This document shows positions 1 through 11,100 of a DNA stretch of 29,030 nt, piece after piece. Source of the DNA: Rhizophagus sp. LPA8_4_AMF (lineage: Eukaryota > Glomeromycota > Glomeromycetes > Glomerales > Glomeraceae); the NCBI GenBank assembly GCA_021464525.1, contig JADRCO010000642.1:1-29030 (forward strand), written 5' to 3'. Each line of letters begins with the position of its first letter. Position 1 is the stretch's first letter. Position numbers and translations under genes: made by a program. The notes beneath the pieces were generated by a model that saw only the letters and a program-made list of their open reading frames with translations, did no database searches and was not told the origin of the DNA.

Positions 1-299
1 CATTTTCAGTCACTAATTGTACAGAATTCATACAATAATATTTTCTGAATAAATTCCGGATTTTCAATTTTTTACTGGGCAGTAGTGTAATTCAAGTTAG
101 TTTAATTCCACTAACAAGGAATTAATATATTTTTTGTTGTATATAAAAGTTTACATTATTTTTAATAAAACCTATTTTCTTTAACTGAATATCCAATGCA
201 ACATAATATTATCTTATATTATTATTCGCAAGCCTCTTCCATATTGGTTAAACTCTAGTTAAACTGTTAAAGCATTAAAGTTTTAGTCTTTTAATCACT

Positions 300-562
300 G
301 ACAGGCTAACAATAGGTAATTCCTGTATAATCACATCTTATAAATCCTTCATTATAAGCACACCTTTTATAAGAAGTAATATATCTTAACACTATATAAA
401 AAACTCCTCTATAATTACAAGGTTTTTATAGTTACATCCCTTTGAAACTAACTGAATACTTAGTAATTAAATACTATATAAAAATTTCTCTATATAACTA
501 TTCACTATAATTACACTTTTTATTTTTAGTTCTGAGAGTATATCTATAGAGGGGTTAACTGT
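300..562 (-). repeat. Degenerate repeat cluster, possible DNA-transposon terminus
   Basis: Read on the minus strand, this stretch repeats a loose motif around TGTAATTATAGAGG about six times with 30-45 bp spacing (for example near 315-335, 345-370, 408-425, 428-445 and 505-525). It ends at about 562 with CAGTTAACCCCTCTATAGAT. A CAGTT start and subterminal repeats resemble pogo/Tigger-type ends, but I find no matching opposite terminus, so this would be a solo or truncated end. The transposon assignment is an inference. Confidence 0.3.
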
Positions 563-1394
563 AGATATTAATATAAAGGTACCCATTATGTATCTAATAA
601 TACTGATTTTGACCAGTATTAGTTAGAGGTTAGAATCAGTTGCAATAAAAACTGATTTATACCAGTTATCAAATATTGATGTCTGATTAGTTGGCTGAAT
701 TTATGTATAAGTTATAAAAATTTACATTGATCAGCAGTAACATAAATTTGGCCTAAATTACCTAAATTAAATTTGTAGATCTACAATTGATTAATTGATA
801 TTTAGTTTGGCTGATTATCTAGTTTAAACCCAGCAGTTATCGCAATTTGTCTAACTTCTAGTATTAGTTATATTCTTTTATATAAATTAAAATAAATTTA
901 TAAAAAAAATATAAAAATACAGTTAACTTTTTTTTATAATTACTTTCTATATAGTTAATCCTTTTTTTAATTATATTATTATTTAGTAATTATAATTAGT
1001 TTTATAAGGAATATTTTTTTAATAGTTATAATATAACTATTATTAATTTCTTTCAAATGAAAATTATTCAAATAAGGTACTTTTATATTGTAAAAATTTA
1101 AATTGCAAAATTACAAAATCAGATAATTTGCATTTAAAAAAAAAATTTTATATAAAATTTTTAAAGAAATCACTTTGTATTGTATCTTAGAAATATTAAA
1201 GATAGAAAAGTAAAATTATTATCTCTCATTAAGACAAATTTAATGGTATAAATTTTATTAAATTTGGATTATTAGTTAGCTAAAAAACAGGAGTGTATAG
1301 TTTAATATTTTTGAAAATACCCCTGAAATAAGCAATTTTTTGAAAATTTTATATAATCAATCAATAAGTGTATGATCTATATATAGATTGTCCT

Positions 1395-1620
1395 TCATCA
1401 TCCCCTTACTTTTTTCATTTCTTCTTTTTTTTATTCCTTTATTATTCCTCTTCTTTTTTTTTATTCCTCTATTATCCTTTTTCTTTTTTTATTCCTCTTT
1501 TTTTATTTTTTTATTTATTTCTTTATTCCTTTTTATTCCGCTTTATTTTCTTTACTATTTTTTATTATTTTTTTGCTTTTTATTTTCTTTTATAAATGTT
1601 ACTTTTTTTGTTCATTTACT
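1395..1620 (+). repeat. Pyrimidine-rich low-complexity tract
   Basis: More than 200 nt are almost purely pyrimidine, with runs of 6-9 T separated by ATTCCT or TTATCC blocks. The left half is built from a loose repeat of about 30 nt (CTTC, T-run, ATTCCTYTATTATTCCT). The strand asymmetry is strong. The two overlapping open frames here are by-products of this composition and are not genes. Confidence 0.7.
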
Positions 1621-3434
1621 CTGTAATTTATTGTTAAATTTCCTATTTTGATTATTAGTAAATAATTGTAAAATTGTTATTTTTTTATAAAATAAAAATA
1701 ATATAAATAATTTTTTAAATGTAATTTAGTTTTTGAGTAAATAAATTTCATATATAAAATTTTTTTTTTTTCGGAAAAATTAATTTTTTAAGTTGAAATT
1801 AACCGATCAAAATTAGACAAGATCGGAAAATTCATAATTCCAAAATCACAAACTCTATATATTCAAACAATCACCGATTTTGGCAGAACCGGAGGTGATT
1901 ATATGGAGGTTACGAGCATATAAATAAAATGGCAGAGAGTTTTTATGAATGCTTATAAATATGAAATCTTTTTATACTCATTTATTCACATATTATCAAC
2001 TACGCAAATGAGAGCATACAAGTGAAAACTCGAACATCGTTCTAAAGTTTACAAAACAATATGTATTTATTTTTGATTGACATGTGCCCAATTAAAGAAT
2101 GTGCTAATAATATGCTGCTAAGAGGAAGATTTTCAATATTTTCAACAATGATATCAATTCAGAGTTTCAAGCAACTATACAAAGTCAAAAGAGAATTTAA
2201 AAAGCAAGTTGAAACATCATCTTCTGGAATGTCATTTAAAGATATTTTCATTTATTAAGAAAAGAATTCGAAACATTATTGCTGTAAGTAATTGCCAAAT
2301 TAGCCGTATTGCGGCATTACTTTTATTTACAGTACATGTATATCGCTTTTCGTTTAAAAGTTCATGTAAAACTCATATCCCTGTTTTTGCTTTTTTTGGA
2401 AGGGTTGACTTTTAAAGTTGGTCGGTGCGCTCTAAACTTTCATAACTAATAATAACTTGTATTTTCTTTTTTTACTTACAATCTATTCTTATATCATCTT
2501 TTTTTAAGGGGATCTTCACGTCAAATTTTTGCATGTCGTGTAACTATTTAAAAGCACAAAATATCGACTCATTTGGTTTTGACATGCATAAAATCCGAAA
2601 ATTAATATTTAATTGGAAGAATAGACAATCTTTTTAATAATGATTATTATATTCTCTTTAATGCAGGGAAAATTAAATATTTGGCATTCAGGACAATACA
2701 AAATAATACAATTTATTATCTATTGTTAGTCATAGTGTAGATGCCATTGTGCTTTTTTTTCCTCTAGGCATCATAGTGCAGTTGTCCGAAAGAAATTTGC
2801 ATATTGCATAAGTCCCTAAGTTCTTGTTACCTGTTAAAGACCGAATTACGCCTTTATAGATACGATCATTGCCTAATAGACTTCGAAACATAATCATCTA
2901 ACCAAGATAACTTAATTTTCAATAAATAAGAAAATACATTCAAACCCCCACAATCACCAAAGTAGATTATTTAACATCTATAGGAACACGTTCTTATTAC
3001 TTAGTACAATATGTTTCAGTGTATTTACGAAAAAAATATATATATGTATATATGTATAAGTAAGTATGTTTCTGATGTATCCCAAATACAGTTTATACAT
3101 AAACCCCTCAACGAAATAAAAAGGCAAAAAAAAAAAAATTAAATTGAAATATTTAAAAAAAAAATCGATGAAGGTAAATATATAATAACAATACTATTGA
3201 AATGTTGGAACTTGTCTTTAAACGGTGACTGAAGGTAAAAGACGTAAACCAAGTAAAAAGAGAGATAATATGAAAAATAAAATAAAATTCAATGTGTGTA
3301 TGTATAAGAGATATCCCCTTGCTTTGTGATACAACTGTCCAAATAAATCGTATTTAGTTACGTCAAATTGCAAGAAATTCCCCGCATATTCAATGTGCTT
3401 TTGCGATAAGTTCCAACAATTCAAGCGCCTCTAG

Positions 3435-6400
3435 TCACCGTCGTTTTAGCTGCATAGTTTGTAATATTATTAATCAATATGCATTTACGAAAATTCTGCG
3501 CTAATAATTCAATTGTTGAAATATAAATCTCACCTGAGTGTCAAGAATTAAGCGTTGTTGATTAAGGAAAGATTGAGGTCCTTGCCTTTGCAAGAACACA
3601 TGATCACCTTGAATACGTGTGCCTATATTGAACCAAGCACTTGTAATCAAATTAATTTCTTTTTGTAATTGTTCCTTTACTTCCTTGTGAAGTTGCTGGT
3701 AAAAAAAAAATATGTTATAAAACGAGCGGAACGTAAAACGTGTGTATAAAACAATTAATAGCGAATCATTTACCTCTAAGCGTTTAATTTCAGCAGCATG
3801 AGCTTCCCTTTCTGCTTCGAACGAATTTTGTGCATTTTTATAATTCTCGATTATTTCATGTTGACCAGTAACCAAAGTCTTGAGTTGTTCAAGCTTCCTT
3901 GACTTTTCATTAGCCTGTTTTTGCAATTGTATATTTTGGCTCCTAAGGTCGTCATCACTTTTACCTTCTAAATTCTGAAGGAGGGAAGTCAGTTCTCTAA
4001 AAATTTTTAGAATAAGGTAGAATTAAACATTAGAATTTCATAATGAATAATATAGATCAAATAAAGAATTACTATGTTAAACATACTCATTACGAGACTT
4101 CAAATCCTCATTTTCAATGTCTAACGCTTTGATTCTAGCTTCGGCGTTTGCTGTTATTAAAAACAATAAAGATGAAATAATATTGACATTTATTAACAAA
4201 AAAAAAGCAAAGATCCCATCCCTATCAAGAATTCAGTCTATATAATAATTTATGTTGGTTGTTTTTTTTTTTGATTATTTTGACAAAAAATAATTCACTA
4301 TATGTTTGTATTAAATAAATTATGTTGTTCGTGTATAATAAATACATTCGCGACTTATCTGTACAATTATTGTATCTTTGGTCGTTTTTTCGAACCACAA
4401 ATAAAAAAACGAAAAATGCGCCACTCAAATTTAATACCACACGTACAATCAGGTCTGATTTCACCCAAATCCTTTTCTGCTTGTTCTAATTTCGCCTGGG
4501 TTTCTCGAAGCTGTTTCTTAGTTTCCAACAATTCCTTTTGTTCCTTCCTGGGCTCATTTTTATTTATACTTATAAAGATAAAAATGTAAAATATATTAAT
4601 ACAAAATTAACAAACGAGCTTTAAAAAAAAATTTAACAACAGATTAATGAGGAAAATTGATGTTGCTAAATATAATTCATGATAAAAAACTAACCCATTA
4701 GATGAACTGCCTTTCTCAGCTTGTAATCGTTCAAGTTCAGATTCTAATATAAGTTTTTCTTTTTGGACTTTAACGTAGTCCTAAAAAATAATAACGGTAA
4801 AAAAAGTGCAAGAAATCGGGATTATTAATACAAATCCATAATTAAAAATTGCAAATAAAACATTAAAGTTACCGTTTCGAATTTGGCCTTAATGCGATTA
4901 GCGTCTTCAAGCTTATGTTGTAATACTAGAAGTTCAGCGTCAGCATTTTCATCTAGATTCTTACCCTCACGTAAACTACTTAATTCGCGTTCAAGTTCGT
5001 TGATCTTCAATCTCAAACTTGTCTTTGTGGTACCTTTAAGGGCATCAGAAAGTTCAGTTTCTTCGATAGGTTGATCAATTTCGTCTGCTTCAACTTTTTC
5101 TTCATCATCATTTAATTTTAGAGGCTCTCCTGTGTAATGAAAACGATAACATGAAAAATTCATCCAAGTATTTCCTCATAACAATAATTATCAATGGAAA
5201 AATAAAAATGGTTTATAAATTATTAATTTACCTTCACCTAACTCTAATTCCCGTAATCTATCTTCCAATAAATGTATAGTCTCCATATCACGTGAATGAG
5301 CCATCTCGTACGATTCAATTTTTGACCTCATGTGTTTATATTCGTACTCGAATTTATTCTTTTGATTGACCAATTCAGCCTTTTCAGTCTGAAGTAGATC
5401 AATTTGTTTTTTATAGTCTTCCATTAATGATTTGAATTTAATTACTTTATTGTATTCGTCTTCAATAAATTGGTTACGGTCAATAAGTGCGCGATTTTCT
5501 TGTTCTGCATTCTAAAAAAATATGAATTCACAGTTAACATCAAATATATAGTCTATCACTATTAATAATTTTAATGTTCTACCTTCAAAGCTCGCCGTAA
5601 GTCCGCCCCTTCTTCTAATTTCTTCTTATATTTTTCAATAACATTTTCTGTTTTCTTGAGTTTGTCAGCAGCATGCCTGTACTCGTCAAGTTGGTCTTTT
5701 AATTTCGCAGTTTCATTTGCTTGTTCAGTAAGTGTTTCGATCTATTTATTTATTCAAATCAATTTTGTTTGATATAATTTTGAATTTATAAGTAATGTGA
5801 AAAAAAAAACTGACTTTGCGAGTAAGCTCAGCTATCTGAGACTCTCTTTCAGTAAACTTTTTTGTTGCTTCTTCACGTTGTTTATCATATCTTTTCCTGC
5901 AATGTATATAAAGAAAGAAGAGCATAATAAATAAATTTTATTACTATACCATCATCAAATGAATGAGCAAATATAAATGTAATATAATACTTGCAATTCA
6001 TTTTGAAGTCTGTCAATTTCTGATCTCAAAACAAAGTCTGCTTTTCCGGTTTGTGTAGAATGATCTAAAGCAGTTTCCATATCTTTCAGCTTCTGGTTCA
6101 AATCTTCTACTTCTGCCCGTAAGTCATCCTATTATTATTATTATTTTTTTTTTTCAGAAAATTTATTTCTTTTCATTTCACGAAATTTCTGTAGAAAAAT
6201 TTTATATTTTCTTTTTTTTTGAATTTTGTAGAATTTACATACACGTTGATTAGTCAAATTTTCACGTTCATCCAGTGAAGCTTTGTATGCTTTTTCTAGA
6301 GCTTCTTTCTCAGACTTGATTTTTTCTAGATCCGCATTGACTTGTTTTAGTTCTTCATCTCTGTATAAGTAATAAAAAGTAGAAAATTTAAATTTTTCTT

Positions 6401-7201
6401 TGATAAACTATATAAAACAAACAAATAAATATATAATTACACGTCGAATGACGACTTTCTTGGCGGTCCTTCGGAAATAGGTTCACCCAATTGATTCATA
6501 ACCTAAATGTTATCGATCAATCAAAAAAGATTATATTTGTATACCTATTAAATTAAGTACTAAATTTACAACATACCCCTTCAATAGTCAACATCAAACC
6601 CTGTTGAGATTTTGGACTTAAGTTTTGAATTTTTGTAATTTGTCCCGCCTTATCTTTATAAGTTACAGCCAATGTTACAATTAACGAGTATAGCTTCATT
6701 GTCTCGACTAAGTTATTTTCTTTTGCAATAGCATTAAAATTTGGAGCTTCAAGTTTTTTAATATTCGTATATCCAAGGTTTTCTTCATAATATCGTGTAA
6801 GGAGTAAGTGTAATTTTTTGAGTTTATTGATTTTCATCACCCAATTATCATCATTACTCCGAGAAAGCAGTTTAAACCATTTTGGATCGCTGTTCATGTC
6901 CAAACATAAGTTAAATCAAAACACTTTCACTAGTTCTCTGTAATATGTTTTGTAAATTTCCAAATATAACACTTACATGGTTACAACTATATCAATCAAT
7001 ACATTGCAATCGGAAAGTTCGTTTAAGGTAATTGGACGCACATTTTCAAAAGTGTTCGCCTAGTTAAAAAAAAGAAAAAGAGTTTATAATTTAACATATA
7101 AATACATCCTGAAGTCTATAGTCTCATTGTGACATCTAAGTCTATAAAATAATTTGTACCCAGTCCACAAAGGCAGCGGCGGTTATATCTTGTTGTTCCA
7201 T
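3435..7201 (-). CDS. HOOK: HOOK-family dynein/microtubule adaptor (16 exons, 733 aa)
   Basis: Exons, each as high..low coordinate: 7201-7160, 7059-6977, 6889-6577, 6502-6441, 6360-6243, 6128-5995, 5896-5815, 5741-5583, 5511-5232, 5129-4873, 4780-4695, 4568-4447, 4150-4087, 3996-3774, 3695-3534, 3449-3435. They sum to 2202 nt without a frame break. Residues 1-160 form the HOOK (calponin-homology-like) domain: FVDW near the start, then IDPKWF, NWVMKINKLKKL and SPKSQQGLMLTIEGV are family hallmarks. From about residue 168 nearly to the end the protein is Glu/Lys/Leu-rich coiled coil with short breaks. The length fits HOOK proteins (about 700-730 aa). Fungal Hook links early endosomes to dynein through the FTS-Hook-FHIP complex; that role is family knowledge. 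Oddities are one GC-AG intron and a last exon of four codons plus stop (LKRR). The ATG has A at -3. It is divergent from SEC31. Confidence 0.94.
5897..5994 (-). other. GC-AG intron in HOOK (intron 6)
   Basis: On the minus strand the donor reads GAATT|GCAAGTATT and the acceptor TTGCAG|GAAAAG. Using the nearby GT (four bases further) puts the next exon out of phase and gives an immediate TGA. The GC donor keeps the frame and yields NELKRYDKQRE, a normal coiled-coil continuation. GCAAGT is the usual strong consensus for GC-AG introns. Confidence 0.85.
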
Positions 7202-8186
7202 ATTTGACTATTTTAAATTGCTCTTAAAAACGAATAACATGGACAAGGCGGGGAATATATTTACAATGAAGTGAATGTACACTTCTTAGTTCCTCTGCTG
7301 ATAATAAGTTTTTTTTTATTTTCTTTAAGAGAAATTTTCGAATCACAGTTACTAATTAAATTTCGATTGGTTTGAGGACGGTTTATGGACTGAGGAAATA
7401 CAATTAATTGTATAGATGTAATAGATATCGCGAGTAAATTATTCTTTCAATGTTCGATCACAAAAAAAGTGGCTTACGTCAACTATGCTAAACCATTAAG
7501 CACTAAATAAACTCAAATTTTTGGTCGTCCGAATCGAAACATCACTATGATTAGCGATAATCACAATTCTCATTACAACACATTGTTTAACATAGACATA
7601 ATATGTGAGTTATGCGAAAGTTTTTTTGATCTTTAGTCCGTTTCTCTGTTACCCGTAACGTATATCTATATTTAGGGCTTCTGTCAAAACTATTAATTTT
7701 GTAGAAAATAATAGCGTTTATAATTTGTGATATCCAAAGGATTCACTCAAATTTTTTACTCGAGTACATAATAAAGTTAACATAAACTATTGTATGATTA
7801 TATGCACGATGATAATTCTGGACATATTTGAAAAGGTTCTCTGAACATATTTGGAATAATTGAAAATTTAATACTGTGTTTACCTTTCATGGAAGAGAAA
7901 GAATGTTAACATTTATGTACAACTTAGCCAATGAAACAAGCGTCAAATGACATGGAGAAAGTGAAAAAAAATCCATGATTTAAAAGCGCCAATCAAGTAT
8001 TGAAGTTTTTTTATCTAGATTCAGCATAACGTGAGTTGTTTGACTGCGCCGCGTACCTCATCTAACTAAATTTGGTTGTACGAATTCCAATCTAAAGATT
8101 GGCGAATTCATATTTGCCACGTATCTTAAGTTTTTGATAAAATGAATTATTTCACAATTAAATTTCATTAAATTACATCGGTAGCA
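7202..8186. promoter_or_regulatory. Shared upstream region of HOOK and SEC31
   Basis: 985 bp separate the two divergent start codons, so this holds both 5' UTRs and promoters. It is AT-rich with no supported open frame. I see no clear TATA box or well-known factor site; the nearest items are ACGTGAG at about 8030 and CCACGTA at about 8117, neither a full CACGTG. Whether transcription is truly bidirectional cannot be told from sequence alone. Confidence 0.6.
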
Positions 8187-11100
8187 ATGAAGTTAAAAGA
8201 AATTCCACGCACAGCGACGTTTGCTTGGAGTCCTGGTCAACATTTACCCATAATAGCCACAGGAACTGTAGCTGGAGCTCTTGATGCTTCGTTCTCTAAT
8301 ACTACTGAATTAGAACTTTTCAACCTAAATCTTAAATCTGATTCTGGTGTAGAGTTACAAAGTGCTGGAGTTGTCAATAGTAATGCGAGGTTTGTGCCGT
8401 TTAGTTAAAATAAATATAAATCAATAATGGAACGCAAAAAAATTTTCGTGCCTCGAACTTAGTAGCTAATTTGCCAAAATTTTATTAATACATTATATAA
8501 CTTGCGAATCAGATTCGATCGTCTTGTATGGGGAATTGCAAATGATAAGACATACGGAATCGTTGCTGGTGGTTTGGAAAATGGTGAAATAAGTTTATAT
8601 GATCCGGCAATAGTTTTGGAGGGTGGAGAGTGAGTTAAATTTTTACAGAATTAAATATTAATTGTGTTGAGTTATAAGAAAATTCAATATGCTAAACGTT
8701 TAGTTTATAATTATGAAATTTATAAATAAAGCTCCGAAAAAGCACTTATTCTAAGAAATAACGCACATTCGGGAAATGTTCGTGGGTTACAGTTTAACCC
8801 TTTTCAAATTAATTTGTTAGCATCAGCAGCAACCAATGCTGAGGTATTACAATGTCGACATTTTGGGTTATAATTTTATCAAATGATATAACTATTTCTT
8901 AAGGAATTATGTTAATTTTCACGTAGATATTTATTTGGGATTTAACGAAACCAGATAAACCTTATACTCCAGGTGCAAAATCGCCGAAACTTGAAAATAT
9001 TACCCATTTAGCTTGGAATAATCAAGTACAGCATATCTTGGCTACCTCTTCAAACACAGGATCTACTGTAATATGGGATTTAAGAAGTAAAAAACATGTA
9101 ATGGATTTATCATTTGTAGGTTCAACTGTTACTGGAGGGTATAGTATGGGAAACATGAACATGGCTCCTGGAATGAGCACAGGAGTTAGAAGAGGCACAA
9201 CTGCAGTTGCTTGGAGTCCGGATAATGTACGTTATCGATTTTAATTAAATAATAAAATATATGATATTAACAACGGATCTTTCAAAAACAAAGGCTACAC
9301 AAATTATAACCGCGTCTGAAGATGATACTAATCCTGTAATTATCATGTGGGATGTCCGTAATGCTCATGCTCCTGAAAAAGTATTTATTAAATTTTAATT
9401 CAATTTATTATATATATTTATTTATTTATTTACTTATTTATCATATTTGACTTTTAGATTTTAGCAGGTCACCAAAAAGGGATTTTGTCACTTTCTTGGT
9501 GTCAGAGAGATGCTGATTTGTTGCTATCATGTGGAAAAGATAGCAGAGTTTTGTGTTGGAACCCTAGAACTGCCGAAATAATAGGAGAGGTATTCTGTCG
9601 GTTATATGTTTCCTTACTTATGTTATTGTAACATGATTTTTCATTTCATGCAGCTTCCTGCAAGTTCAAATTGGGTCTTTGACGTTCAATGGTGTCCCGG
9701 TAATCCTGATTTATTTGCTTCCGCCTCTTTTGATGGAAAGGTATTAAATTAATTAAATGAATTTTCTCAACTTCAAATTAATAATTAATATTTATTGTTT
9801 ATTTCTTTTTTGTAATTTAAAAGATTAATGTACACTCTCTACAATCTGGTCAAAATGAAAATGATCAAAAAGCTTCGTTGGATAGCAATGATCCGTTCGC
9901 TCAGATAGCATCAGCATATGAACCCTCTCTCACACTTAAACAACCTCCAAAATGGCTCAAAAGACCTGTTGGAGTAGCTTTTGGATTTGGAGGCAAATTA
10001 GTATCTTTTGATAATAAAAGAAATATTGTTAAAGTTTCAACAATAATAACTGAACCTGAAATTGTTCGAAGGTCAACTGAACTTGAATCTTTAGTCGAAT
10101 CAAAATCATTAGATAGTTTTTGTGAAAGTCGGGGTAAAAGTGCTTCTAATGACTTTGAATCAGAAAATTGGAAAGTACTTCACACAATGTTCAATGAAAA
10201 TGAAAATGCAAGAGAACAATTAGTTAAACATCTGGGATTCTCAAAAGATGATGTTGTGACACAAATGACTATTGCGACAAAAAATATGAGTATTAATGGT
10301 TCTGTTAATACTGAAAAAACTCAAGTTGAAACAGATAATGAGCAAAATGTAATAAAGCGAAAAAGTGTTGCAGAAGCAGCAGGTGTGCCATTACCTACCA
10401 GTCCTATTGATGTTAAATCGGAGAAAAAAGATTATGATGTAGTGGATAATTCTGCTGTTAAATTTGAAAATATAGATGAACTTTTTTCTGGTTCATCTAC
10501 GTCGGGTGGTCCTTCTGATGCTTCAGATTTCTTTAGTTCTGAAATTATTCCTGATGCTTTTCCTATTAATAGTGCCACTTCAACTTATAATGAGCCAACA
10601 TCTTTGGCATCTATTAATAAAGGAATCTTTAAGATTTATCCTGCTCAAGAGTCAGATGTGGATAAACTTATTACAAGGTCTATCGTACTTGGTGATTTTG
10701 AATCTGCCGTGAACTTATGTTTAGAGACGGATAGATTGTCAGACGCTGTCCTTTTAGCTGGTTGTGGCGGTCCTGAGCTTTTACAGAAAACTAGAAAAAT
10801 ATATTTTGAAAAAAAGGCTTCCAATGTTCCTTACTTGCGTTTGCTTCAAAGCATTGTATCCGAAGATTTATCAGACATTGTGGATAATGCAGATTTATCT
10901 GAATGGCAAGAAGTAGTAGTTGTTCTTTGTACTTTTGCTCGTTCTGAAGATTTTAGCGGATTATGTAATGCCTTAGGCCAAAGACTTGAACAAGAATATC
11001 GCAAATTATACGGATCTTCCGATGACAGATCAAAAGGAATGGAATACATGAAAAATGCAGTCTTCTGCTACCTTGCAGCAGGAAATCTCGAAAATGTCGT

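Larger units (their letters stand above)
1..3434. other. AT-rich non-coding region left of HOOK
   Basis: No coding region is supported here. The open frames at 1368-1651 are low-complexity products (Phe, Leu, Tyr, Ser) of a T-rich tract. Those at 2061-2415 resemble no family I know and lack splice-site support. The stretch holds a degenerate repeat cluster (about 300-562), a pyrimidine tract (about 1395-1620), a short TA/GTA microsatellite near 3030-3070 and several A runs (3129-3165). The part next to 3435 probably contains the HOOK 3' UTR and polyadenylation signals, but I cannot place the cleavage site. Confidence 0.7.

Noticed and set aside
1368..1651. Two overlapping plus-strand open frames rich in Phe, Leu, Tyr, Ser
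   Set aside because: They are translations of the T-rich tract, lack any family signature and overlap each other in different frames.
1860..1905. Small hairpin AATCACC...GGTGATT at about 1871-1902
   Set aside because: Only seven paired bases with a loop of 18; too weak to call a structured RNA.
2061..2415. Open frames of 65 and 68 codons
   Set aside because: No similarity, no splice context, composition of ordinary AT-rich DNA.
4302..4589. Plus-strand open frame opposite HOOK
   Set aside because: It is antisense to HOOK exon 12 and its flanking introns; the minus frame carries the conserved coiled coil.
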